Source of the DNA: Hymenobacter sp. H14-R3
GTDB taxonomy: Bacteria; Bacteroidota; Bacteroidia; Cytophagales; Hymenobacteraceae
Direction: 5' to 3'
DNA: 64,000 nucleotides
NCBI RefSeq assembly: GCF_030063445.1
Contig: NZ_JASITD010000005.1
Location: forward strand, 124,001 to 188,000
Each line of letters opens with the position of its first letter. Position 1 is the stretch's first letter. This document shows, one piece after another, positions 25,680-33,308 of the stretch. Under the pieces are notes generated by a model. The model was not told where the DNA came from and searched no databases. It saw nothing but the letters and a program-made list of their open reading frames with translations. The translations under genes were made by a program, and so were the position numbers.

Positions 25680-26930
25680 TTAGGGCGTAATCCGCAGCGC
25701 CGGCGTGTCCGCAAATGCCTTAGTATCCGATATAATCACCTCATCGCCTTTCGCTAACCCGCTCACTACCTGCACGTAGTCAGCGTTGCTGTCGCCGAAG
25801 TGCACCACGCGGCGCACGGCCCGGCCGCCGGCCAGCACAAACACCGGTTGCTCCTGGCCGCCCTGGTAAAAGGGGCCGTTGCGCAGGCGCAGCACGCCGC
25901 GGTGGGCGCGGGTTATCACGAACACGTCGGCCCGCAGGTTGGCGCGGAGCGCGGCGGCGTGGTCGTTTTCGAGGGTGGCGTAGAAGGTAACCACGCCCTT
26001 GTCGACGGCGGGGCTGATGCTAGCCACGGTGCCGCGCAGGTCGGTGCCGGGGCCGAGGCGCACCAGCACGGCGTCGCCGGGGTGCAGCTGGTCGGCGTAG
26101 CTATCGGATAGCGTGGCGCGCACCCGGAAGCGGCTGAGGTCGGCCACGCGGGCCAGGGCGTCGCCGGCCTGTACGGTGCTGCCGAGGTTGTCATTCACCC
26201 AGGTGAGCACGCCGGGCAGCTGGCTGCTGATGTCGGCCTGGCGCAGCTTGCTGGCCTGCTCGGCAATGCTGCGCTGCTGCATCGACACAGTGAAGCCCAG
26301 CTCGCGGCGGTCGGCGGCGCTGGCCCGGCGCTGGTTGGCTAGCTGCTGGCGCAGGCGCTGGGCTTCGAGGCGGGCGGTGCGCAGGTTGAGCTCGGCCTGG
26401 CGCACCGCCTCGGCGGTGCCGCCCCCGATGCTGAGCAGGTGCTGCTCGTCGCGTAGCGCCGACTCCAAGCTATTGACTTTCAGGTCCTGGCCCTGCTGCT
26501 GGGCTTGCAGGTCAGTGAGGCTACGCTCCAGGGTGAGCTGCAATTGCGAGTTCTTGTTCTGGTTGCGCAGCTGCTCGTCGTCGAGCTTGGCCAGGGCCGA
26601 GGCGGCCAGGTCCTTATCGAGCTCCAGAATGGGCTGGCCGGGCTGCACCCGCGCGCCCACCGCCAGCAGCACCCGCCGCACGGTGCTCTGGATGGGGCTG
26701 ACAATCACCGCCTCGCGCCCCGGAATAAGGATGCCGGCGGCCGTGAGGGCCGCGTCCACGTCGCCGGTTTCTACCGTGGCCGTCAGTATATCAACCCGCC
26801 GCAGGCTGGGCTGAAGGACGGCCCGCAGCCCCAGGCCGGCGGCTAGCAGCGCGGCCAGCGCCCCCAGGCCCAGCAGCCAGCGGTGCAGCCGGCGGCGGTG
26901 TTGCGTGGTAGTTGAAATGACTCTGTCCAT
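25680..26930 (-). CDS. HlyD/MacA-family periplasmic adaptor protein
   Basis: 416-residue membrane-fusion protein. One N-terminal transmembrane helix (LLGLGALAALLAAGLGLRAV), lipoyl half (REAVIVSPIQSTVRRVLLAV then GARVQPGQPILELD), a coiled-coil hairpin about 105-235, the second lipoyl half (GVLTWVNDNLGSTVQAGDAL), beta-barrel and membrane-proximal domains. It bridges inner-membrane ABC permeases and the TolC channel. First gene of the efflux locus. The near-consensus sigma-54 promoter about 37 bases upstream suggests control by the NtrC-type regulator encoded at the far end of the same gene run. Confidence 0.92.
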   Translation of the reverse strand: MDRVISTTTQHRRRLHRWLLGLGALAALLAAGLGLRAVLQPSLRRVDILTATVETGDVDAALTAAGILIPGREAVIVSPIQSTVRRVLLAVGARVQPGQPILELDKDLAASALAKLDDEQLRNQNKNSQLQLTLERSLTDLQAQQQGQDLKVNSLESALRDEQHLLSIGGGTAEAVRQAELNLRTARLEAQRLRQQLANQRRASAADRRELGFTVSMQQRSIAEQASKLRQADISSQLPGVLTWVNDNLGSTVQAGDALARVADLSRFRVRATLSDSYADQLHPGDAVLVRLGPGTDLRGTVASISPAVDKGVVTFYATLENDHAAALRANLRADVFVITRAHRGVLRLRNGPFYQGGQEQPVFVLAGGRAVRRVVHFGDSNADYVQVVSGLAKGDEVIISDTKAFADTPALRITP

Positions 26931-26966
26931 GAGTGGGCAAGCGGTGAGGTAGTACCCTTTACCTAA

Positions 26967-26983
26967 GCCAAGCCCCGTGCCAG
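26967..26983 (-). promoter_or_regulatory. Sigma-54-type promoter of the efflux operon
   Basis: Minus strand CTGGCACGGGGCTTGGC fits YTGGCACGrNNNTTGCW with the -24 GG intact and one change at -12 (GG for GC). Spacing between the two blocks is exact. Transcription would start roughly 25-30 bases before the ATG at 26930. Confidence 0.65.
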
Positions 26984-27026
26984 GGTCATAAAATATTATT
27001 AGTCAATCAATTGTAAGAGTATCCTG

Positions 27027-27064
27027 AAAAAGAGCTGCCCGAAAATGTGTCCATTTTCGGGCAG
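27027..27064 (-). terminator. Terminator hairpin after the SGNH gene
   Basis: Perfect 13-bp stem (CTGCCCGAAAATG and its complement), 4-base loop, followed on the minus strand by CTC and five T. It could also serve as an upstream site for the sigma-54 promoter 45 bases away. Confidence 0.7.
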
Positions 27065-27095
27065 GGTGTCCAGTAGCGGGCAGCCGGTACAGGTC

Positions 27096-28043
27096 CTATT
27101 TTTTGGCGGCGCGCACTTGCTCGTAGGCTACTTTTTGGAGCCGCACGGCTACCTCGGGCGCGATGCCGAGGGCGGCGGCGGCTTGCTCCTGGCGGCCCAG
27201 CTTGCGGGGGTCTTTGCCGGTTATTTCGGCCAGTAGCACGCAGGCGTTGAGGTAGGCGCCGTAGGTGCTGGGGTGGTAGTAGTCGCGGCCCCAGAGGTCC
27301 ACCTGGCCGGGCGCTAGGCCGTCGTAGGGGTTGGGGTCGGCCACGCCCTGGCGCATGGCGCGCAGCCAGGCGTCGCCGGCCGGGGCTACGCCTGCAAAGT
27401 GCTTGTTCTGAGCGGCTTCCTGGTAATAAGCGCGGTGCAGGTCGGCGGTCATCGAGTCGAGGGGCAGGCCGGTGTAGGGCTGGCCGGCGGGGTAGGTGAG
27501 GTCGGCGCGGGCCCAGGTTTGGTAGAGGTACACCTGGGCGGCGGGGTTGGCCGTGTGCACGGCCTGCTCCAGCTTGGTGGCGTAGGTAAAAAAGCGCGCT
27601 GGCTGGCCGCTGTGCCGCGTAGGCACCGGCCCGGTGCTGTAATCGTGCATCACCACTTGGTCCCAGCGCGGCTGCTGAATAATGGCCAACGCGCTGTCGT
27701 AGTGAAACTTAAGCGTTTGCCCGCTGATGGCTTCCAGGTGCACCTCGTAGCGGAGCCCGGCCTCGTCGGTGAGCTTCTTGAAAATGCCGGGGATGCCGCC
27801 CCACGGGCGCTGCTCGTGCTCGTACTTACGGCGGCGCTGCCCGGTGCGGTCGGGCTGGAAGTTCTCGTCGGTAACTGCCTGGTTATTATAGCTTAGTACG
27901 GGTTGAAAAGCGCCGTGAAAGAAGCTGTTGCCGATGAAGAGAATGACGACAGGCTTAGTAGGCCGGGGTTTTTTGGCGGCTGGGGCGGCGGCGAAGCTGG
28001 GTAGTGCGGTAGCCAGCGCCAGGCAAAGAGCAAGAGACTTCAT
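27096..28043 (-). CDS. Secreted SGNH/GDSL-like hydrolase (DUF4886-like)
   Basis: 315 residues with a signal peptide (MKSLALCLALATALPSFAAA). The first block ILFIGNSFFHG has the Gly-Asn-Ser order of DUF4886/SGNH-type proteins. Later blocks include WDQVVMHDYSTGP, YLYQTWARADLTYP and, near the end, DYYHPSTYGAYLNACVL with a DxxH-type catalytic pair. Such enzymes often remove acyl groups from carbohydrates. Position directly beside glycoside hydrolase genes supports a carbohydrate esterase role, but the substrate is not readable. ATG 28043. Confidence 0.75.
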   Translation of the reverse strand: MKSLALCLALATALPSFAAAPAAKKPRPTKPVVILFIGNSFFHGAFQPVLSYNNQAVTDENFQPDRTGQRRRKYEHEQRPWGGIPGIFKKLTDEAGLRYEVHLEAISGQTLKFHYDSALAIIQQPRWDQVVMHDYSTGPVPTRHSGQPARFFTYATKLEQAVHTANPAAQVYLYQTWARADLTYPAGQPYTGLPLDSMTADLHRAYYQEAAQNKHFAGVAPAGDAWLRAMRQGVADPNPYDGLAPGQVDLWGRDYYHPSTYGAYLNACVLLAEITGKDPRKLGRQEQAAAALGIAPEVAVRLQKVAYEQVRAAKK

Positions 28044-28070
28044 GGTGGAATAACGAAAAAGAGGTGGTGT

Positions 28071-28164
28071 GTAGGGTAAGCTTTAGCTTGCCGGTAACAG
28101 AACGACTTATCTAGCTAATAAGCAGTCCCTTGTAAGCAATCGACTGGCAAGCTAAAGCTTACCC
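28071..28164. repeat. Inverted repeat family B
   Basis: Arms GTAGGGTAAGCTTTAGCTTG and its complement with a 53-base AT-rich centre. The same family recurs between mraY and murD at 40631-40711. It ends 6 bases before the GH5 stop codon. Confidence 0.88.
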
Positions 28165-28170
28165 GACCTG

Positions 28171-29466
28171 CTACTTCTTCAGCTCGGCTTTGAGGGCGTC
28201 AATAGTTTCCGGGTTCGGCACGCAGTTCTTAAACTTGATGTTTTCCAGAATAACCGGCAGCTCGGCGGCGCTTTTTACATCGACCAGGTAGGGCGGCTTG
28301 ATGCGCAGCAGGGCGGCTATGGGCTTGTCGTTGAAGCGCTTATACGTCCAACTGCACCAGCCAATGCCGGCTTGGTTGAGGTTGCGGGCGGCCTCACCCA
28401 TCCACTGGGGGGTGTTTTCGCCGGTTTCGCCCACCCACACCGGCACGTTTTGGGCGGTGCGAAAGGCCAGCAGGTTGCCGATGGTGCCGAGCTGGTTGGC
28501 GTCGGGGTTGCGGGCGTCGGAGGCGTTGCTGAGCGGGTATTTGGGCAGGATGCTGTAGCGGTGAGCGTTGTACACCAGGTTCTCCTGGTGCGTGAACGTC
28601 TTCTTTTCCAAGTCGTTGTAATTGTTTCCGTAGCCGTTGCCCTCCAGCAGCAGCAAATGCTGGTCGCCGGTGGCGCGCACCGTGTTGATGAGGCGCTCCA
28701 GCATGGTATGAATGGCCGCGTTGCCGCCGGGCACGTTGTTGGGCTCGTTCACGAGGTCGTACATCGCAATGCGGCCGTCGCGCTGGTAGCGCCGGGCCAG
28801 GGTAGCCCACAAGCCGTTGGTAACATCCTGAAAGACTGGCTCTTGCCAGAAGTCGTTGGGTTGCAGGGCGTCGGCGATATTCGAGTCGGTGCCCTGCGCG
28901 CCGGGCGCGGCGTGCAGGTCGAGCACCACGTAGAGCTTGTTGGCTGCGCACCAGGCCAGTGTCTTGTCAATCAGCCGGATAGCTTCAAGCTTGGCGGGCT
29001 CCTGAAACAGCTCGCCCTGCTGCTGCCACTGCTTGAGCTGGGCCACGTAGCTGGCGTAGGGCACGGTGCCCCGAATCACGCCGTTGCGCACGGCGCGCTG
29101 CGCGGGCGTGAGAAACAGGTCGTAGTGCAGCGGCAGCCGAATGCAGTTAAAGCCTTGCTGGGCAATGAAGTCGATATCGGCTCGCGTGACGAAGTTATCG
29201 CGGTACTGCTGGTAGAACTTCTCCACCGCTGCGTCGCTCAGGCCGGCCTGGTAGAGCACTTTTTTCACCGAGCCCTGGGTGCCGCCGTAGTTGGGCTTCA
29301 TCATGTAGCCTTCCTGGAGTAGCCAGCCGCCCAGGTTCATGCCTTGCAGGAGCACTTCGTGGTGCTGGGCATCCACTATTTTGGGGCCTTCGGCGCGGAG
29401 GGGGAGGCTGGTGGGCGTTTGGCCCAGGGCGGGCAGGGTAAGCAGGCAAAGCAGGAGCGTTTTCAT
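28171..29466 (-). CDS. Glycoside hydrolase family 5 enzyme (cellulase-type)
   Basis: 431 residues with signal peptide MKTLLLCLLTLPALGQ. TIM-barrel GH5 motifs: GMNLGGWLLQEGYM near the N-terminus, GFNCIRLPLHYDLF, VVLDLHAAPGAQG, the acid/base Glu in MYDLVNEPNN, NAHRYSILP, and the nucleophile Glu in VWVGETGENTPQW. Exported endo- or exo-beta-glucanase type activity is likely; exact specificity is open. It lies 4.7 kb from a GH43 gene in a small carbohydrate-degrading region that has no SusC/SusD pair. ATG 29466. Confidence 0.88.
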   Translation of the reverse strand: MKTLLLCLLTLPALGQTPTSLPLRAEGPKIVDAQHHEVLLQGMNLGGWLLQEGYMMKPNYGGTQGSVKKVLYQAGLSDAAVEKFYQQYRDNFVTRADIDFIAQQGFNCIRLPLHYDLFLTPAQRAVRNGVIRGTVPYASYVAQLKQWQQQGELFQEPAKLEAIRLIDKTLAWCAANKLYVVLDLHAAPGAQGTDSNIADALQPNDFWQEPVFQDVTNGLWATLARRYQRDGRIAMYDLVNEPNNVPGGNAAIHTMLERLINTVRATGDQHLLLLEGNGYGNNYNDLEKKTFTHQENLVYNAHRYSILPKYPLSNASDARNPDANQLGTIGNLLAFRTAQNVPVWVGETGENTPQWMGEAARNLNQAGIGWCSWTYKRFNDKPIAALLRIKPPYLVDVKSAAELPVILENIKFKNCVPNPETIDALKAELKK

Positions 29467-29501
29467 GGGAATGAGAAAAGGAATCAGGTTGGAATAGACG
29501 C

Positions 29502-29606
29502 AAAAAAAGAACGTTATGCTGGCGAAGAAAGCATCTCGCTCGAATCGATAGGTGAGTGACCCTAGCGGCGCGCGCGATGCTTCCTTTCGGTCTGCATGAC
29601 GTTTTT
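29502..29606. repeat. Inverted repeat family D, diverged copy
   Basis: Left arm AAAGAACGTTATGCTGGCGA then AGAAAGCATCTCGC, right arm GCGATGCTTCCTTTCGGTCT then GCATGACGTTTTT. Same family as 58167-58212 and 60274-60382. Confidence 0.7.
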
Positions 29607-29627
29607 CCCCAAAATTATTATTGATTA

Positions 29628-29860
29628 TCAGTTAGTTATATAGGTAGTAATAGAATGCGGCGGGCTGGTAGTAGTGGCTGCCTGGCCCTTCACCCGCCGC
29701 TGAAAATCCTGGGGCTTGTAGCCGCTGTTCATCACCACCACGGCCACTTTGCCGCCGGGGTTCTGGAAGGCCGTGCTGGAGAGCCAGTCGCGATTGGTGG
29801 CGGCGGCGATGCGCTCGGCCCCGGGGCGCCCGCCCGCAGGTATTGCAGCATAGCCAGCCT
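29628..29860 (-). pseudogene. Remnant of a glycoside hydrolase family 30 gene (C-terminal end only)
   Basis: Translating the minus strand up to a TGA at 29628-29630 gives PGAERIAAATNRDW, then LSSTAFQNPGGKVAVVVMNS and TTTSPPHSITTYI. This matches the C-terminal beta-domain of GH30 glucosylceramidase/xylanase-type enzymes (their pattern is RPGAxRI...ATAFxNPDGxVAVVVMN...IPAHSIxT). About 70 residues remain and no start or catalytic barrel is present. The upstream join near 29840-29860 also looks frameshifted. It explains most of the 29467-30007 gap together with the repeat and terminator. Confidence 0.72.
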
Positions 29861-29910
29861 AACCTATTGCCGGCCAGCCGCCCGAGCCACCAGCCGGCAC
29901 GGCCGCCACC

Positions 29911-29962
29911 AAAAAAGAGCTTGCCCAGCCGCGCCCCAGCGGGCCGCGAGCTGGCAAGCTCT
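29911..29962 (-). terminator. Rho-independent terminator after the second GH5-like gene
   Basis: Minus strand stem GAGCTTGCCAGC with GCTGGGCAAGCTC (one bulge), about 20-base loop, then six T. Confidence 0.8.
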
Positions 29963-30007
29963 TGTAAGGGGCAATAGCCAGGGCGCTACCGCCAAATAAT
30001 TGCTTAG

Positions 30008-31114
30008 TTACTTGGTGTTTAGCTTTTTAATAAAATCGACTTCATCCTGGCGGTAGGGAGTGCCGTCCGTGCGAAACACCTCGTGGAACCACTCGGCCGG
30101 CTCCGAGCCATCGGTCAGGGGCGTGTCCCAGGCGTACTTGGTGTTGGTTTTGCCCGCCACGAGGCCCCAGTTGATGGCCGCCACGTGGTACTTCTTGAGC
30201 ACGGGCAGTACGTTGGCGAAGCGCGAGTTGCGAGGCCGGGCCATGTACTCGGTGCAGATGAGCGGCCGGCCGTGGGTTTGGAGGGCTTCGATAAGGCGCT
30301 GCTGCTCAGGGCCATCGCCGTAGTTGTGGTAGGTAATCACGTCGGAATGCAGCGCCTGGTAGGTATTGAGGGCCTGAAAACCCATGTTCCAGAGGCCCGC
30401 GCTCAGGGGCTGGTCGGGGCGCACGGCCTCGGCCCAGGTAAACACGTTGCGCAGCAGTGGTAGCGAGGCCACCCCCTTGGTTGAATTGCCGGGCTCATTG
30501 TATAAGTCCCAGAGGGCGATGCGCTTATCGTGGGCAAAGCTGGTGAGTACGTCGGTTACGTAGGGCCGTAGCTGCACAAAGGTGGCCGAGTCGCGCGAGG
30601 CGGGGTCGCCGGGGTCCTGCACCCAGCCCGAGTTGTGAATGCCCGGCTTGGGCGCGGGCTGCGGGCCGGCCTTGGCATCCTTGTTCCAGCAGTCATCGAA
30701 GAACACTAAAATGGTCTGGATGTGGTGTTTATCGGCAATCGCCAGGTAGTCATTCACCCGCTTTTTGAAGCCCGCCGGGTCTTGCTGCCAGGCCAGGCTG
30801 TGCAAAAATACCCGCATGGTATTGAAGCCAATACCCTCGGCCCAGCCCAGCTCCCGGTCGATAGTGGTGGGGTCGAAGGTGGCGGCTTGCCACATTTCGA
30901 GCTGGTTGATGGCGGTGCTGGGGATGAAATTGGCGCCCGTCATCCAGGGGCGGGCGTTGTACCAGGCATTGGCCTTGGCGGCGGGCCAGCGGGCGGCCTG
31001 GCCCGTGGCCAGCGCGGGCGCGCCGCCCTTGGTTTTGGCTTTAACCTTTTGGGCCTCGGCGGCCGGGGCCCCGAGTAGGGCCAGGGCCAGCAGCAGCAAA
31101 CTAAGCTTTTTCAT
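30008..31114 (-). CDS. Secreted GH5-like (cellulase fold) glycoside hydrolase
   Basis: 368 residues with signal peptide MKKLSLLLLALALLGAPAAE. TIM-barrel hydrolase of the GH5/clan A type: ANFIPSTAINQLEMW, GFNTMRVFLHSLAW, HHIQTILVFFDDCWN, the acid/base Glu in LWDLYNEPGN, VITYHNYG, and the nucleophile-position Glu in LICTEYMARP. This layout is like proteins annotated as beta-xylanases or cellulases in Bacteroidota. ATG 31114 begins a clean signal peptide; the longer in-frame extension does not. A terminator follows at 29911-29962. Divergent from the GH43 gene. Confidence 0.82.
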   Translation of the reverse strand: MKKLSLLLLALALLGAPAAEAQKVKAKTKGGAPALATGQAARWPAAKANAWYNARPWMTGANFIPSTAINQLEMWQAATFDPTTIDRELGWAEGIGFNTMRVFLHSLAWQQDPAGFKKRVNDYLAIADKHHIQTILVFFDDCWNKDAKAGPQPAPKPGIHNSGWVQDPGDPASRDSATFVQLRPYVTDVLTSFAHDKRIALWDLYNEPGNSTKGVASLPLLRNVFTWAEAVRPDQPLSAGLWNMGFQALNTYQALHSDVITYHNYGDGPEQQRLIEALQTHGRPLICTEYMARPRNSRFANVLPVLKKYHVAAINWGLVAGKTNTKYAWDTPLTDGSEPAEWFHEVFRTDGTPYRQDEVDFIKKLNTK

Positions 31115-31229
31115 ACAACAGCGTGGGAATGTAGGGTATAACGAAAGGGCTAAGCTACGGCCGCAACTGCCGGTTGGCGTTACGGTGGGTAGTTGCAAAT
31201 TTCCGCTCGCCGCGCCCGCCCGCACAGGT

Positions 31230-31289
31230 GTTTTCACCGCAGAAGAGTTGCAGAGGTCGTCCTTCTGCGAAGTCTTCTGCGGTGAAAAC
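31230..31289. repeat. Inverted repeat (family J) between divergent hydrolase genes
   Basis: Perfect 17-bp arms GTTTTCACCGCAGAAGA and complement with a 26-base centre. Placed between two divergent starts, so it could be regulatory rather than a mobile repeat. Confidence 0.75.
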
Positions 31290-31362
31290 ACGCTAATCTA
31301 CCAACGTAGCCAATTTGCTGCACCTTTACGGACGGCCCCCCGGCCTCACTGCCTTCTCCCCC

Positions 31363-32433
31363 GTGCCCACTCGTCGTCACTTTCTTACGGGCTCGGCCAC
31401 CGGCCTGGCTTTGCTCGCTATGCGCGTTCCTTCTGCTGCCGCCGCGGCCCGCACCTACACCAACCCGGTCGTAGCCCGCAATTTTCCCGACCCCTTCGTG
31501 CTGCGCCACGCGGGGCGCTACTACGCTTTTGGTACCACCGGCCGGGGCCGCACGCCCGACGGCCGCATTTTTGCCCTGCTCACCTCCGATAACCTGGTGG
31601 ACTGGCAACCGGCGGGCGGCGCGCTTACGCCCCCGCCCGGTACCGAGCAGGCCGACTTCTGGGCCCCCGAAGTGGTGCTGCACGAGGGCACCTTTTATAT
31701 GTACTACTCGCGGGGCGGCGGGGCCATTGGGGCCACCGTGGGCCACCAGCTGCACGTGGCCACCAGCCCGCGCCCCGAAGGCCCCTACACCGAAGTAGCC
31801 GCCCTGCCCGTGGCCGACAGCCAGTTTACCATCGACGCCCACGCTTTTCAAGACGTTGATGGCCAGTGGTATCTGTTCTACGCCCGCGACTTCACCGACA
31901 CCAACGAGGGCTACTACCCCGGCACCGGCCTGGTGGTGGATAAGCTGGTGCGCATGACCCAGCTGGCCGGCCAGCCCCGCACCGTGCTGCGCGCCCGCCA
32001 CGCCTGGACGCTCTTCGAGGCCAACCGCCTCATGCCCCTCTACGGCAACCGTACCTTTGCCCAGTGGCACACGCTGGAAGGGCCTTTTGTGCGCCGCCAC
32101 GCGGGCAAGTACTACTGCTTTTTCAGCGGGGCCAACTTCCTCACCGACCGCTACGGCGTCGATTATTGCGTGGCCGACCACCCCTTGGGCCCCTACGCCG
32201 ACTCGGGCTCCGATGCCGGGGCGCGGGTGCTGCATGCGGTGCCCGGCCACGTGCGCGGCCCCGGCCACCACTGCCACACCCGCAGCCCCGACGGCCGCAC
32301 CGAGTACCTCGTGTACCACGCCTGGAACGCCGCCATGACCGAACGCCAGCTCTGCCTCGACCCCCTGGCCTGGACCCCCAAGGGCCCCCGCTGCCTGGGC
32401 CCTACCTACACGCCCCAGCCAGCGCCGCAGTAG
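31363..32433 (+). CDS. Glycoside hydrolase family 43 protein with Tat-type signal
   Basis: Five-bladed beta-propeller GH43 enzyme, about 356 residues. Motifs in order: NFPDPFVLRHAGRYYAFGTT with the catalytic-base Asp, DFWAPEVVLHEGTFYMYYS, FTIDAHAFQDVDGQWYLFYA, LEGPFVRRHAGKYYCFFSG with the likely acid Glu, and HVRGPGHHCHTRSPDG then YLVYHAWN. The N-terminus TRRHFLTGSATGLALLAM is a twin-arginine signal, so it is exported folded. GTG 31363 gives the usual distance to the Arg pair; TTG 31315 is possible. Probable arabinosidase or xylosidase activity. The TAG stop lies inside a repeat arm. Confidence 0.85.
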   Translation: MPTRRHFLTGSATGLALLAMRVPSAAAAARTYTNPVVARNFPDPFVLRHAGRYYAFGTTGRGRTPDGRIFALLTSDNLVDWQPAGGALTPPPGTEQADFWAPEVVLHEGTFYMYYSRGGGAIGATVGHQLHVATSPRPEGPYTEVAALPVADSQFTIDAHAFQDVDGQWYLFYARDFTDTNEGYYPGTGLVVDKLVRMTQLAGQPRTVLRARHAWTLFEANRLMPLYGNRTFAQWHTLEGPFVRRHAGKYYCFFSGANFLTDRYGVDYCVADHPLGPYADSGSDAGARVLHAVPGHVRGPGHHCHTRSPDGRTEYLVYHAWNAAMTERQLCLDPLAWTPKGPRCLGPTYTPQPAPQ

Positions 32434-32503
32434 CGCGGACTCTGCGAGTCCGTGCGTGGGAGCACCCTAGCATTCCCGCGCGCGGCCTCGCAGAGTCCAC
32501 GCT
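32431..32503. repeat. Inverted repeat family E, includes the GH43 stop codon
   Basis: Arm TAGCGCGGACTCTGCGAG pairs with CTCGCAGAGTCCACGCT. The TAG of the GH43 gene is the first three bases of the arm. The same family in intact form is at 63643-63727. The remaining gap to 32731 is AT-rich and otherwise unexplained. Confidence 0.8.
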
Positions 32504-32731
32504 GCCCGCCCACCAGGCAGTAAGCCACCATAAGCCTGTAAAACAGGGAATTAGAGTCAGCACCTTAAAATTAATGCAACATTGTTTCGCTAAAAATAAA
32601 AGTCAATCGGCTTGGAATTTGAACCACCGCAACTTGGCAAAATGCCGAAATCAGGGCTATATTAACAATGCAACAAAGTTTCATAATTAATAAAAAATGC
32701 CCCTGTGTATTTCTAAGGCTCTTTTGGGCCC

Positions 32732-32755
32732 GTGGTAGAAAGTGGTAGAAAGTGG
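32732..32755 (+). promoter_or_regulatory. Candidate MraZ operator: three GTGG boxes, 10-bp period
   Basis: GTGG at 32732, 32742 and 32752, the last two within AAAGTGG. MraZ is known to bind short G-rich direct repeats with one-turn spacing ahead of its own gene (TGGG-type boxes in E. coli, AAAGTG boxes in Mollicutes). The position before the promoter element at 32777 fits autoregulation of the dcw cluster. Confidence 0.72.
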
Positions 32756-32776
32756 CGGCTTTTTTGAAAGGCTCCG

Positions 32777-32784
32777 TACTTTTG
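32777..32784 (+). promoter_or_regulatory. Candidate -7 element TACTTTTG of the dcw cluster
   Basis: Exact TAnnTTTG match 41 bases before the mraZ start and 21 bases after the last GTGG box. Confidence 0.6.
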
Positions 32785-32825
32785 TTATCTAGCCGCGGCT
32801 GCTGCCTAGCCTGGCCTTTTCTCCC

Positions 32826-33308
32826 ATGCAACAGCTCCTGTCCGGCGAATACGACTGCAAGCTCGACCCCAAGGGGCGGCTGGTGCTGCCGGCCAAGGTG
32901 AAAAGCGCCCTGCCCGATACCTTCGCCAACCAGCTGGTGCTGGTGCGCGGCTTCGAGCCCTGCCTGGTGCTGTACCCCCGCGCGGCCTGGAACCTGATTC
33001 ACGCCAAAGTCACTGCCCTCGACGAGTTTAACGAAGAATACCGCCAGTTTCAGCGCAATTTTTTGCGGGGCATGACGGAGGTGGAGCTCGACAGCATTGG
33101 CCGCTTTGGCCTGCCGGGCTCCATGCGCCGCTACGCCGGCCTCGATAAAGATGCCGTAATCGTGGGCCTCGGCAACCGCTGCGAAGTGTGGGACCCCACC
33201 CGCTACGACGACTACCTCATCAAGGACCAGCAGGCCTTTTCCAAGCTGGCCCAGAAGTTCTTGTCGGACACCCCCGAAACGCCGGCGCTGCCCGGCCTGG
33301 CCGTATGA
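32826..33308 (+). CDS. mraZ: Transcriptional regulator / division protein MraZ
   Basis: 160 residues with two SpoVT-AbrB-like halves. The first is GEYDCKLDPKGRLVLPAKVK and the second is TEVELDSIGRFGLPGSMRRY followed by VIVGLGNRCEVWDPTRYDD. DxxGR(L/F) appears in both. MraZ is the first gene of most dcw clusters and a DNA-binding autoregulator. Slightly longer than enterobacterial MraZ because of a C-terminal tail. ATG 32826. The stop overlaps the rsmH start (ATGA), which couples their translation. Confidence 0.95.
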   Translation: MQQLLSGEYDCKLDPKGRLVLPAKVKSALPDTFANQLVLVRGFEPCLVLYPRAAWNLIHAKVTALDEFNEEYRQFQRNFLRGMTEVELDSIGRFGLPGSMRRYAGLDKDAVIVGLGNRCEVWDPTRYDDYLIKDQQAFSKLAQKFLSDTPETPALPGLAV

